From Cryphonectria parasitica EP155 (lineage: Eukaryota > Ascomycota > Sordariomycetes > Diaporthales > Cryphonectriaceae): a stretch of 64,000 nucleotides of DNA. A program made the translations under genes and the position numbers. Of the stretch, positions 1 to 9,716 are shown piece after piece. Within the stretch, counting starts at the first letter, position 1. Each line of letters begins with the position of its first letter. The stretch is from the NCBI RefSeq assembly GCF_011745365.1, contig NW_024468917.1, positions 2,847,501-2,911,500 on the forward strand, read 5' to 3'. The notes beneath the pieces were generated by a model, which saw nothing but the letters and a program-made list of their open reading frames with translations, was not told the origin of the DNA and did no database searches.

Positions 1-121
1 TAGCACCCTCTACCGTGCCGTAGGAGGTAGTCACTTGCTGAGAGACCCGAGGCTGCAGTGCTGCGCCCAGAGCGAGGGATATGGTAGCGAGACCTGCAAG
101 AAGGCCGGGAGCGCGAGCCAT
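1..121 (-). CDS. N-terminus of a secreted carboxylesterase-like protein (partial)
   Basis: The minus strand opens with ATG at 121 and reads 40 codons to the window edge without a stop. The first 20 or so residues (MARAPGLLAGLATISLALGA) look like a secretory signal peptide: a short basic start, a hydrophobic core and small residues before the expected cleavage site. The following residues end in VTTSYGTVEGA, which resembles the first beta-strand of fungal type-B carboxylesterases and lipases (V-T-x-YGTVxG). The rest of the gene lies to the left of the window, so the catalytic Ser-Glu-His residues cannot be checked. The signal peptide is well supported; the esterase assignment rests on one short motif and is an inference. 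Confidence 0.55.
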   Translation of the reverse strand, partial: MARAPGLLAGLATISLALGAALQPRVSQQVTTSYGTVEGA

Positions 122-1348
122 TGTAGAGAGCTAGAAGAGAAACGAATGAGCGATTCTAGCGGATAAAGCGAGGTCCAGGCTTTATGAACCGATAGAGATA
201 ATAATGAAGGAATCGTCTTTAATAGAAAGGACTGAAGCTAACATATATATATACATATGTAAAATCCATTAATCCGCCTCAAGCCTTTCACAATCCCCTA
301 TCTTAGCAGGAATGTAGAAAGGTTGGTTAGCGATGCAGCTATTGTGGAGTACGATCGTCAAAGTAGGGATGTCCGAATCTCCGAGCTGGTGAAGTGCACT
401 AACAATACAGGGCACGATTGCGCGGCTGTCACCTTATGCACACACACAATGGGCTGTAGTAGACGTAATGTCATCACCCTGAAATATTAAAGATCTTCAT
501 AGGATGGGTATATACCCAGTAAACCTTCATCGGCCCCTTCCTTCCAATGAAAATTGCAGTGACATTTCTGGTGGGTCTTTGTGCATGACCATAGACCGTT
601 TCTCCTAATTCCGAGCAGCCGGCAAACAAGAACTCAAAGCTACAAACCCCAGTCAAAGCTTATCAAGAATATGGCACTCCTTATGGAGCACTAATGCTAC
701 ATCAAAAGACTCAAATTAATCAAGGCTTGACATGTCAATTCGTAGTGGTGTGCGCAAGTGACCACTTGCGAATTCTACTTTGTCATGCCAGCGCCGAGAT
801 TACGCGTCTACTCTACATGGTTCACCATTGAATCTCGCCGATCTTTCCATTACCTCAAGAAAAGATGCCACTCTATTATTAATTGGTTAGCTCTCAAAAT
901 CCACCAAGATTACTGAGGTTCATAATTATAATATAATAAGCAATGCTATAATTCAAAGGTTCTTAAGAACGCAAAGACTTCATACTGATAAGAGCAGTAT
1001 CAAAGAGTACATTCTATTATAGAAACAACACTAGATAACTAATACAAGTGTTTACTGCTTTGAGAGCTGTTCATTATAAACCTGACATGAACTACAAGAA
1101 TAGTGAGTGGACCTGGAAAGCTGGATGTCAGATTCAATACTCAGCACAGTGCTGATGTAAACAAGGGCTAGGGGTTGAGATTAAATGGAAAACTAATTAC
1201 TCAAATCTGCATCTTGACGTCATTTCTGCTTCTTCGCCTCACACTGGGTTAGGGTTTTAGCAGCGTGCTTTATCACTCCTGAGATGATGTCACGCAATAA
1301 TCCGGAAGCTCAAAATTCTAGCTAAATCATAACACTTGCTACTTACAG
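122..1348. other. Intergenic region
   Basis: This 1.2 kb holds only short open frames (for example 60 codons at 474-656, minus) with no recognisable protein features. It must contain the promoter of the esterase-like gene at its left end and of the small gene at 1349 at its right end. No tRNA, rRNA or strong repeat was recognised. Confidence 0.5.
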
Positions 1349-1729
1349 TTGCTTTTCTCAGTCTTTCGCAATATGTATTTATTCCTCCGACGTGCGCATT
1401 ATATCATTCCTCGGAAGATGCTGCACAATCAGCTGGCGCGATATATCAGTCTAACACACTCAACATTACGAACGAGCAATAAGGATACGGCTATCGTATC
1501 AAACCAAGAGGTCAAAGGGACAAGCATGGCTGAAACATCAAACTCCAAGGAGATCCAGCAGAACTCTACTCATTTCGCCAAAAAGACTGTCAAACAACTG
1601 GATGAGGAACTAAGGCTGAAGATGGAGGGTTTATCCGGGGAGGGGGGCTCGGCCGGCGTGGAATATGAGAATGGAAAAGCTGAAGGCCTGAGGAGGGGCG
1701 TTAAAGCAAATATGTTCAGAGTCATATAA
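1349..1729 (+). CDS. Small conserved fungal protein of unknown function, possibly mitochondrial
   Basis: Single exon of 126 codons. Residues 1-60 are basic and hydroxylated (RRAHYIIPRK, LARYISLTHSTLR), as in a mitochondrial presequence. Residues 60-126 look like the conserved body: Ser/Asn/Gln-rich, then KKTVKQLDEELRLKMEGLSG and an ending RRGVKANMFRVI. I recall short fungal hypothetical proteins with the same layout, a helical EELRxKMEG stretch and a C-terminus close to KRGVxxNMFRxI; that recollection is the only basis for calling it conserved. The in-frame ATG at 1526 would give a 67-residue form lacking the presequence, and the sequence does not decide between the two starts. No catalytic motif is visible. 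Confidence 0.6.
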   Translation: MLFSVFRNMYLFLRRAHYIIPRKMLHNQLARYISLTHSTLRTSNKDTAIVSNQEVKGTSMAETSNSKEIQQNSTHFAKKTVKQLDEELRLKMEGLSGEGGSAGVEYENGKAEGLRRGVKANMFRVI

Positions 1730-2290
1730 TACTAAACCGTTCGTTACTGCACTAGCTCAGATTAGAATTCTCAAATTGCGCAATCCGGCATCAGATAATG
1801 CACTATTCAGGCACATAGGACGCATATGTTAACAGCACTCGATTTGAATAAAAGGAAATGGTATTCTTCAAGGGCGTTCTTGTTCGAGCGAGGTTCACTA
1901 AAATGTTCTAAGCCGAAAAAGAAAATTGAGATCCACAATGCATAGTTTCAGAGACGTTTTCACAATAATTAGTAGCGGTGAATCACAAATCTTCATGGTA
2001 ATAGAAATAGGTATTAAATATATGAAGGGGTTTCATTAGCATAACACCTGATTATACTACCTTCTAACTCAGACTATACATACTCATGAGCAGAATATTT
2101 TTTCATTCCCCCCCCCCCCCCCTCTCTGAACTATTTGGCTATCGAAACATTTTCATAAGCATTTGCATCAAGGGTGAGATGGGTCCTTGTATTGATAGTG
2201 CTTCTATCTATTCAATAGTTCTTAAAGCTTACTCAAACGAGTGAGCTATGAGTTCCTCTAGTATGCTTTCTATCTAAGAGAGTACAAAGA
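1730..2290. other. Intergenic region with a poly-C run
   Basis: Between two convergent genes. A 15-nt C homopolymer occupies about 2108-2122, a likely slippage-prone and error-prone site. No gene is seen. Confidence 0.5.
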
Positions 2291-2935
2291 TTAGGGGCTC
2301 CTGGGCCCATAGTATGACTTAGTTCGCCAGACGAGATATAGGTAGTCACCACCACGGCCCTCATTAATATCATCAGACTTGTGGTGCCAACCATTCGGGG
2401 GGTTCCCCTGAGCGTCAGAGGACCTCCAGAGAGCAACATCGGTGACAAAGCTGAAGGAGATTCATCAGATTCTGACAAACGCATAAATGGTTATAGAAAT
2501 ACTTACTTGTTGGCATTCATATTATTAGACCACGAGAAGTAGCGGTAGGGTCCGCCAGCACCCTTAGCAAGGTCGTCCTTACGGCCGCCATCAGAGTTGC
2601 TGCGGATGTCGGTCCAGATCTTGTCGACCATCATGGTAGGCTTGGGAGCCCGGCGTACAGTAAGCCAGACATAGCTGTGTACTGTTAGTATTGCCTTAAT
2701 TGCTGCCGGAACTGATCGACTTACGAGCCTCCATGGCCTTTATTGATATCGGCAGACTGACCACTGATCTCTTCAATGGAGCCACTGGGCTTGTCGTCAT
2801 CGTAGCAGATCTATCTTGTTAGGGCGTCTTCTTGACATTTGAGGATGGGGTTTCACGCACATCAAACCAAGAGAAGAATTCTCCGCAATCACGAGTGTAG
2901 TTGACGGCATCGCTGGAGGTCGACTGCGAAGGCAT
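2291..2935 (-). CDS. MABP/beta-prism-like repeat protein, four exons
   Basis: Splicing exons 2861-2935, 2725-2810, 2507-2674 and 2291-2450 gives 489 nt, an uninterrupted 162-residue protein. All three introns (50, 50 and 56 nt) have GT donors (GTGCGT, GTAAGT, GTAAGT) and AG acceptors; the first two have CTAAC-type branch sites. Two similar blocks are visible: SADINKGHGGSYVWLTVRR near residues 45-63 and SDDINEGRGGDYLYLVWRTK near 133-152. The pattern S-x-DIN-(K/E)-G-x-GG-x-Y-(L/V)-x-L resembles the MABP (MVB12-associated beta-prism) repeat, a membrane- or ligand-binding fold also found outside MVB12. No signal peptide or membrane segment is seen. ATG 2935 was chosen over the upstream in-frame ATG at 3013 because of its better context (TTCAAAATGCC) and because the extra 26 residues look non-conserved. 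Function is unknown; the fold assignment is by motif only. Confidence 0.7.
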
Positions 2936-4067
2936 TTTGAAGGGAAAGCAGGAAGTGCTTGAATACTTGAATTGAGTAAGGCGAATTGGATTGAATGCTA
3001 GAGTGTTTTTCATCCGGAAACGTCTGAAGATTGATGTAGACTAGATACCTGGAGCTCGCTTATATATTTATCGGAACACCGCAATTCGAATGAGGCAGGC
3101 TATTCATCTGTTACGTGCGCGGTCATGGTTGGCTAGTGTATTGATTCTAGTTTCAGACCCGGACCCGCCGAATTCGCTTATGCTAGACGAACTAGGAGTG
3201 GCTGGCTGAGAATGCATTAGTAGCACTATAGTAGTGGCTAGCTGAGAACATGAATGCGATAGTTCTTCTAGCATTGGGCATTAGTTGAAACTATAATGAA
3301 TGCAAGAACCTGAATGACCACTGCATTCGTATTATGACCGAAATTGCACTCAATTCACAAATCCAGAGCCTTAGTCACATTCAATAGTTTCTGTAGTTCT
3401 TTAAAACAGCTTAAGTCTGGCTTGAAATAAAGGGGCTGCATTATACATCTAATAGCTTGCATTATATGTTCATGTCCTTAGTCCTTCTAGAATTCTGCAC
3501 AATGTAAATGCTTCTGAATCAAAGTCCCACAGTCGTTCTCTAAATAGGTTTGAATTCAAAAAAACCAACAACCAAAGAACATGATGTGTAACTTATGAAA
3601 TAACGTTTTGCATTTGAGGCTATGCTAGATATTCTATTAGTCTTAGCTGAGCTATAAAATAAGTCAATGCTAATAGCAGACCAATAGTTTCGTCTGGAGG
3701 CGTTCATGCTCTCTGGGCTCCACTATACTAAACATTGGATTAACGCTTTTCAGAAGCTAAGAACGCTGTATGCCCATGTATCCGGTGTGTTATATATTTC
3801 AAAAAAAAAAAAAAAAAAAGGAAAAAAAAAAGGGAAATTACGCTAGCTCCAAAGCAGCTGAGGTGCCCATGCTCGAAATCCCCCGGGTTGTGTCAAAGCT
3901 GCTCAGGGTGTGCGGATCCGTGAGAACGCTTATCTTCAACAAGTCCAGCAGCAAGATGCAATTGCCTGAGACATCCCACTAACTCAACATGACCAATACA
4001 GCCTATAAGCAGCCAATGGACTATGCTAAGGAGTCGATGCAGGTCAGCGCCTTTGTTGAGTACCTAG
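2936..4067. other. Intergenic region
   Basis: AT-rich, with an A-rich low-complexity tract at about 3800-3833. Short open frames here (for example 3770-3982) are dominated by the A-run and look spurious. The left end contains the promoter of the MABP-like gene. Confidence 0.45.
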
Positions 4068-4373
4068 TGTTGTGGTGGCTAGTGTGGTGGTTCCTGGGAT
4101 ATCGAGTGGAGCAAGGTATGGATTCTTATGTATATAAGAACACTACCCACCTTAGATTTTCTTGACGAGATAATAATCAAGCAACTTCTCTTCTCATCTT
4201 TCTTTTAAATCCTCTGGTCCAAGGTAGGGTTCTCACTCTGTATTTATGCTCGTGTAGCCTTAGACTCCCTGTTGTTATTCACACTGGAATGCTTATGCTG
4301 CATAAGCTCTTGCTTATTGCTAGGCTGGCTGTCGTTTCTTTTCAGAGAGTGATAGCGCTCTGTTTCTGGTTCA
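4068..4373 (+). repeat. Degenerate solo LTR of family G
   Basis: Starts TGTTGTGGTGGCT and ends TTCTGGTTCA, matching both termini of the 319-321 bp family G LTR (compare 14959-15279). Internal landmarks are recognisable in order: the TATA-like stretch, ACTACCCACCTT, CACTCTGT and the TAGCCTTAGACT block. It carries many substitutions and small indels and no clear 4-bp duplication flanks it (CTAG left, CTGG right). No internal element sequence is attached, so it is probably a very old solo LTR. Confidence 0.75.
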
Positions 4374-5059
4374 CTGGTTATACAGCTGCTGAGCGGCACA
4401 AAGGGCTGTATCTGATATGTTTCTATAGCATTTATCATGCGACTCGCTGCCTAGATGCTGCCCCAGTGGTATGTGGATAAGGCATGCAACGAGGAACGAG
4501 ATTTGGTCCTTGTCCAGCGTCACTAAACAGATTAGAGAAGGGGGTCTTTTTTAAAAATTGTTTCAAAGGATCTTCGGATTGCTGTAAGATAAGATAATAG
4601 TCTTAGAACTCGATCGAATCCTATTGCTAGATCTGGTCTTCAAATCTTTGTTGCTAGGATTTCCGCACGGTTGAGAGGAAGATTATAACATTAGCCTCGG
4701 AACCATTATACTCGACAACCTCGCGGAAGGGGGTGCCTCAAGGAAAGAAAGGGTCTTCAGAGTCTAATAGTACATAGATATAACTGTCTAATTTATATCT
4801 CTGTCATATTCAAACTACCATCTATGAATATGCTGAAAGAGTTACATTGATATTAGTACTAGATACATTGCTAGAATACTCGCGATCGCTGCTAGTTTAA
4901 TCTTTAATTATAAACTATGTTATTTTCTACTACTCAGAATGATTACTAGTACTCTATAATCAGTTGATATTCTTTAACTAAATTTTGCGTGGAATCTTTG
5001 AAACAAATCATAATCTTGAGTATAGAGCTTCATCATTAAGAGCTAGCAATGCTTCTATC
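4374..5059. other. Intergenic region
   Basis: Nothing recognisable apart from the 3' flank of the GMC relic. AT content rises toward 5000, suggesting decayed repeat or neutral DNA. Confidence 0.4.
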
Positions 5060-5698
5060 TTAGATTGAATATTCAGTCTTAATCAAATCCGCCGCGTTCT
5101 CCGCAGCAGCATAAACCGTCGTCTGCGTATTAGCTCGCGGAATGATGGGCATGATACTCGAGTCGACGATCCTTAGCTTGTCGACTCCGTACACCTTAAG
5201 AGCTGAATCTACAACGCCGCCCTTTTCACGAGGCAGCATAGTACAAGTCCCAACAGGATGGTTGTCACTGAGCGTTGTAGCACGGATGTACTCCTTTGCT
5301 CTGTTTAATGTGTCGACCTTTGCTCCATTGGGCCCCGGTTGGGCCCGTCGGCCGTTGGGCTTGAGGAACCCCGCTAGAGGTTCTGTTTTAGTAAGCACTT
5401 CTATAGCCATGAGGTGCTGAGCGAACACCTCCAGGTCGAGTGGATGGCTTAGATATCGAGGGTCGATGATCGGGTGTACTTCACGATCGCTGGACGAAAT
5501 GTGGCAGCTGCTTCGCGAGAGTGGGTGCATGAGAGCAGCGCCCAGACTCATGTAGTCACCTTCGACTGGGTCGGCAGTCATACCCTTCTGTCGAGGACCA
5601 TTGTGCAGGTTCACCTGCGCGGGGATGGCAAACAGTGCTTGTGCGAGGGCCAGTGAGTCACTGGCCCTAGGCCGTGCACAGCCTAGCCAGCCAGCCAA
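5060..5698 (-). pseudogene. GMC oxidoreductase, C-terminal fragment
   Basis: The open frame (212 codons) matches the C-terminal substrate-binding domain of fungal FAD-dependent glucose-methanol-choline oxidoreductases (aryl-alcohol oxidase/choline dehydrogenase-like). Landmarks in order: GAALMHPLSRSSCHISSSD, IIDPRYLSHPLDLEVFAQHL, DNHPVGTCTM containing the first catalytic His, KVYGVDKLRIVDSSIMP, and ANTQTTVYAAAENAADLI at the C-terminus. Family members are about 550-650 residues with an N-terminal GxGxxG FAD-binding motif; here everything before roughly the last 190 residues is missing. Upstream minus-strand sequence (5699-5900) shows no continuation. The first 20-25 residues of the frame probably do not belong to the family. 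I read it as a 5'-truncated gene, still free of stops in what remains. Confidence 0.8.
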
Positions 5699-6413
5699 CA
5701 GCCAAGCCTGTTGATAGCCTCAGATAGTTGCCCCTGTGGCTTTTCTCTTCCTTTCTCTTTTCTTCAGCGCCAGCAATACGAGCCCCTTTTGCCCTCGCAT
5801 AGTGCTCCCGTGGCTTCTGACGGATTTTGCAAAAGCGAAGTGACGAACTTGACGTGAGAGCGTTCGAAGTCTGAAACGCTAATAACCTTCACTTGTGATT
5901 CCTTAACATATGAAAGTCTTGGGAGAGCCCGTACTCACACAACCATGGCATCCGTAGTCAGCAAAAGCGGGCTGCCGACTCTTATACCAGCTCATACAAC
6001 CTACTTAGCCGACTCACACGCAGTAGCCCGTGCGCTCCTTAAACCAGCTGAATTAAGAGCGCTTAGAGAGATGAGTATAGCTATTAAATATTCCAGCTTT
6101 ACTATATCCTTTCAGCTTAACTATATTCACATCTTCAGACCTCTTTTTCAACCCTAGGTTCTATTCTTCAGCAATTCTGCCAGAATCCGCCATACAAACC
6201 AGATTAGGTAGCTTGTGCTTTGTTGCTGAATCAGTTAATGCTGAGCTGTGCTGCTGATTAGCTATTTATTTCTAGAGTGAGCTTCCCATTTCAGACTTAG
6301 AGTTTCACATAAACCAGGATTTATGCATATCAAAGGTAGGAATATACGTATAGAAAATAGAATGCATATTGTTGCTGCAAATACTGCTATAAATAGCTTT
6401 ATATCTTGTCTGC
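5699..6413. other. Region between GMC relic and old LTR fragments
   Basis: A 70-codon frame at 5945-6157 (plus) begins with a good context (ACAACCATGGCATC) and about 45 protein-like residues (ending ELRALREMS) before turning AT-rich. It could be the first exon of a lost gene, but nothing identifies it and no downstream exon was found. The rest shows no gene. Confidence 0.3.
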
Positions 6414-6642
6414 TGTTATGACTCATTCAGCATGCAGGTCATGAAGCAGGCTCCGCCAAACAAGGACCCAGGGATTAGGATCCAGCGATGAACAACCATT
6501 GAGATTAGATAAGCAGGAGTTAGGGTTGGATTACAATGGAAAGAGTGAGCCACTCACTGGATCATGGTGAGCTGCTTACTGGATCACAGTGAGCTGCTCA
6601 CTGGATTACCAAGCTCCGGATCGAGGATTACAGTAAGCCAGG
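6414..6642 (-). repeat. Old, diverged fragment of a family C LTR
   Basis: Begins TGTTATGACTCATTCAGCATGCAGGTCA on the plus strand, which corresponds to the minus-strand start of the family C LTR (the plus copy at 52487 ends GACCTGCATGTTGGATGGG...). Further in, it shares blocks such as TTAGGGTTGGATTAC. A GAGCTGCT(C/T)ACTGGAT unit recurs at about 6545-6610 and resembles the GCTCACTGAGGCT repeats of the C1 LTR. The end is poorly defined. Confidence 0.5.
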
Positions 6643-6770
6643 TGTTATAACCCATTCAGCATGCAGGTCACAGAACAGGCCCCACCAACAAGGAACCAAG
6701 TGTTGCAACCCAGCATCGGATAACAGACAGTATTACATAACCCAGGGTTAGGGTTGTAATAGAAGAAGGA
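6643..6770 (-). repeat. Second old fragment of a family C LTR
   Basis: Starts TGTTATAACCCATTCAGCATGC and continues to ACATAACCCAGGGTTAGGGTTG, both present in the intact family C LTR read on the minus strand. It is truncated after about 125 bp. It stands directly next to the copy at 6414, so two insertions or a duplication occurred here. Confidence 0.55.
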
Positions 6771-6853
6771 TCTATAGATCTGCTCGGAGATCCTCAGATC
6801 CTATCCTAAAGTCAAAGTATTCTCAAGATAGAGAACAGTTTTTTTGAGTAGGA

Positions 6854-7301
6854 TGTAATGAGCACTGCAGCAATCCGAAGATTCCAAAGTATACAAAGGG
6901 TTTATGCTAACAAGAGCAGTGCTAAGTACAGGCCTTGAATACGGAAATACAACTGGGGTAACTGTGCAAGTGTTCACTGCCTTTGGAGCTATCAGAGTAG
7001 GAGAGTAATCTGATACTTAGATTGATAACTGAAGAGCTATATACTGAATCTATCTAATGGTAATGAACGTGTTCTTATATATCCAGCTCTTCAGTATGGA
7101 TATGTTGGATAGCAATATATCCAAGTTATCCTGCTAGCTCTGAATAGCATATATCCGAAGCTATCCTTCCTGATTAGTTGTGCTTATAACTCTGATTCTG
7201 AATTAGGTAATCAATGCTTTGTTAGAACATTGGGTTCTTAATACCTGGTTCTTGTTACTCATAACCTGTTCTGTAACCTGCATGTTGGATGAGTTATAAC
7301 A
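6854..7301 (-). repeat. 3' LTR of C0
   Basis: 448 bp, TGTAATGAGC...GTTATAACA on the plus strand, so TG...CA ends on either strand. Matches the other family C LTRs at 8975, 39426, 46401, 52025 and 53705. Confidence 0.85.
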
Positions 7302-7316
7302 TTATCTCCCTCCTAT
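7302..7316 (-). other. Polypurine tract of C0
   Basis: On the minus strand ATAGGAGGGAGATAA lies directly upstream of the 3' LTR, the position where plus-strand DNA synthesis is primed. The equivalents are 9438-9452 (C1) and 39878-39892 (C2). It fixes the element orientation as minus, in agreement with pol. Confidence 0.75.
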
Positions 7317-7483
7317 CAGTTGTTGTTCCAACGATCCTTTATAAGTATCCTAGCAAATCTTTTATGCATGATCTTGCCTTCCTAATCGAGATGTTAAACA
7401 GAGTTAACAAATCTTGTTCTCGTGCTAAGAAGACTAAACAAAAGGATTCCCTTCTCTCTTTGATCCTTACAAACGCTACTACC

Positions 7484-8008
7484 ATGCCTTTCTGTTCTTT
7501 CTGCAAGGGTTGTGATATTCAGCTTTGTTAAGTCTCTGTTGAGAACTCCTCCCGCTGCGCTGAATGTGTTCGCTTGGGCCGCTCCCGGTACGATGTTCAA
7601 GGGCTGAGCGCAGTGGAAATTCGCTGGATAGGCGTTCAATACCAACGCCTGGAGGACCAACTCGAGAGTGCTGAGGAGCGGCTGCGTAATACTGCTGCAG
7701 AGATGGAATGTCTGCAGAGATAGAAACGTCTGTAGTTTGAGAGGATGATGAAGGCTATTCGCCGAGGCCTTTCCAGCGTGGAGGAGTTAGAGCGTGAGGA
7801 GGCTGAGGAGGAGCGAGCTCGTGTAGCTGCCAGGGTTTGTTCCGTGGTTGCAGAGGAGTCTGCTGCTGTTGCTGGTAATCCTTTCTTTGAGAGCTTTGAC
7901 TGGAATTCTGTGAACGTAGGAAATTCAGTGGTAGATTGATTGGATTTCCTGAAGAGTAAGATTTCTGAGATCCCTGAGTCTCAGTCTAGGGCAGAGCGAT
8001 CGTTCTAG
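7484..8008 (+). pseudogene. Antisense accessory ORF of C0 (cysteine cluster, coiled coil)
   Basis: One frame of 175 codons runs from ATG 7484 to TAG 8006-8008, opposite to pol, with four internal stops of the kind C-to-T creates (TAA/TAG from CAA/CAG, TGA from TGG). Residues 1-40 hold the pattern CSFCKGCDIQLC then RCAEC, a possible zinc-binding cluster (C-x2-C-x2-C-x4-C...C-x2-C). A charged, helical, coiled-coil-like region follows (QRLEDQLESAEERLR, VEELEREEAEEERARVAARV), then a conserved C-terminus with SFDWNSV. The stop codon overlaps the pol stop codon on the other strand (plus 8005-8007). Function is unknown; a nucleic-acid-binding or regulatory role is a guess. Confidence 0.7.
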
Positions 8009-8637
8009 ATGCTGGTTTCCTTCTTTTTCCAATACTCAGCTATTTTTCTCTGAGCATTTTTGATGTTCTTCTGTAGTTTTCATGAATTTTCGCTTGCTAA
8101 GTAATCTTTCTACTTGATGAGGTATTCTCTTGTGCTATTTATACTTCTGTACTTGAGAATCTTCTCTATCTTATACTCCAATTCATTATTTTCTACTTCT
8201 GCTATATTATTCATTAATATTTCCTGTACTGCTGATTTTAGCAATGAAATATAAAAAACCGAATGTATTCTTATTCCATAGAATAATACTAATTCGTAGT
8301 TAACTAGGGAAATTTGTTGCAAGATTTTGAATAGTTCTAACTTCTTGTAATCGAGTTTATTGCTAGATCTAGTTATTTTGATGTTTTTCCGAAATAGATA
8401 GATCTTATCTCTTTTCTGTAAGATTGATTTCTCAATTCTTTTGGAGTTTGCATATTATATTATTTATTTCTGAATGAATTGTAATTCTGACTGAAGTTCT
8501 TTCTAAATCTTCTTAATCTTTCTAATCTTTTTATCTGCAGCTTCTGTATCTGCTTCTAGTAGTGCTTTATAGTAAGCTGTTGAATTATATTTATAGAGTA
8601 TAAAGAATAATAATTTCTTCGTTATATTTGTATCTGT
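8005..8637 (-). pseudogene. C-terminal pol fragment of C0 with chromodomain
   Basis: The minus frame reads MQQISLVNYELVLFYGIRI then LLKSAVQEI, and the chromodomain core EVENNELEYKIEKILKYR and TREYLIK, as in the better copies at 10241-10513 and 40667-40927. Stops interrupt it. Chromodomains at the integrase C-terminus define chromoviruses and steer integration to heterochromatin marks. Confidence 0.8.
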
Positions 8638-8895
8638 TGTTGTGGTGGCTAGGGTGGTAGTTCGTGGGATATGGAGTACAGTGAGTTAAGAGTTTTCATA
8701 TATATAAAGAATATTACTCACTTTTCAAATTCTTTAGCTATAGAAAAAAAAAAAAAAAAAAGCATTCTTTCTCTTCCTTTCAATTTTAAACCCTTTGAAT
8801 AGATCTAAGACAGGTTTTTCACTCTGTTCTTGCGCTTGTATAGCCTTAGTTTGCTATTCTCATCTGTACAAGCATGCTTGGGTTGCATGAGCCCT
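8638..8895 (+). repeat. Truncated family G LTR (G6)
   Basis: Begins TGTTGTGGTGGCTAGGG and follows the family G LTR to GGTTGCATGAGCCCT, then stops about 60 bp short of the LTR end. An A-run (about 8742-8761) sits inside it. Left flanking 4 bp are CTGT. The copy inserted into C0 and was then cut by whatever event placed the 54-bp repeat at 8893-8946. Confidence 0.8.
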
Positions 8896-8974
8896 ATCCT
8901 AAAGTCAAAGTATCCTTAAGGTAGAGAATAGTTTTTTTGAGTAGGAGAATTTTCGGCGCTAGCAAATGCAGAGA

Positions 8975-9437
8975 TGTAATGAGCACTGCAGCAATCCGAA
9001 GATTCCAAAGTACACAAAGGGGGTTTTATGCTAACAAGAGCGGTGTCAAAGTGCCAAGTCCTTGAATACGGAACCGTACAAGTCTCAGTAAGCGATGCAA
9101 GTGTTCACTGCCTTTGGAGCTATCCGAGTAGAGAGTAATCGGATACTTAGATTGACAACTGAAGAGCTATGTACGATAATCTGTCTAATGGTAATGAACG
9201 TGGGATTATATATTCAGCTCTTCAGTATAGCTCGCTAATGCTCACTGGGGCTTACTGCTGTTCGGTGGTGCTCACTGAGGCTCGGTAAGCACAGATGAGC
9301 TCTTCTGATTGGTTAGCCTGTAACCCTAACCCTGGATTACGTAATCCTTGTGAATTGTCTAACGTTGAGTTATAACATCTGGTTCTTATCTGCCTGTAAC
9401 CTGTTTTCGTGATCTGCATGTTGGATGAATCATAATA
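8975..9437 (-). repeat. 3' LTR of C1
   Basis: 463 bp. The outer (left) end keeps intact TGTAATGAGC; the inner end reads CATAATA instead of CATAACA, a C-to-T change. Confidence 0.9.
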
Positions 9438-9452
9438 TCATCTCCCTCCTAT
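9438..9452 (-). other. Polypurine tract of C1
   Basis: Minus-strand ATAGGAGGGAGATGA immediately before the 3' LTR. Confidence 0.7.
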
Positions 9453-9716
9453 CAGTTGTTGTTCTTAACAATCTCCTGTAAGTATTCAGCAAGTTCTCCG
9501 AATGCGTGGTTATGCCTTCCTAATCGAGATATCGAATAGAACCTTAAATTCTTGCGTTGGTAAATCTTCTTCCTTTGTTCTTTCCAAGAAGAGCTTTGCT
9601 CGTTGGGAACGTTTCGGTTATATTAAATCCAACGGATACGAGATAATGCTATATTCTTTGTGTTTGGAAGAAGGGGTATTGTATAAGATGGTAGATAGGA
9701 TAAAGAGTTATTCGCA

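Larger units (their letters stand above)
6854..8637 (-). mobile_element. Chromovirus copy C0 (family C Ty3/Gypsy), 3' part only
   Basis: Read on the minus strand, this holds the end of pol with its chromodomain (about 8637 to 8005), then an antisense ORF (7484-8008, plus), a polypurine tract and the 3' LTR (6854-7301). The rest of pol and all of gag are missing: at 8638 a family G LTR fragment abuts, then different sequence. It carries RIP-like stops in both frames. The 5 bp left of the LTR are TAGGA; the matching right flank cannot be identified with certainty. Confidence 0.85.

Noticed and set aside
3770..3982. 70-codon frame with a poly-Lys run
   Set aside because: Driven by an A homopolymer; nothing else supports it.
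5142..5420. 92-codon plus frame opposite the GMC relic
   Set aside because: Mirror frame of a clear GMC domain; no independent evidence.
6545..6610. Tandem GAGCTGCTCACTGGAT units as a satellite
   Set aside because: Only about three imperfect units, and similar GCTCACTG units occur inside the family C LTR, so they are probably LTR sequence.
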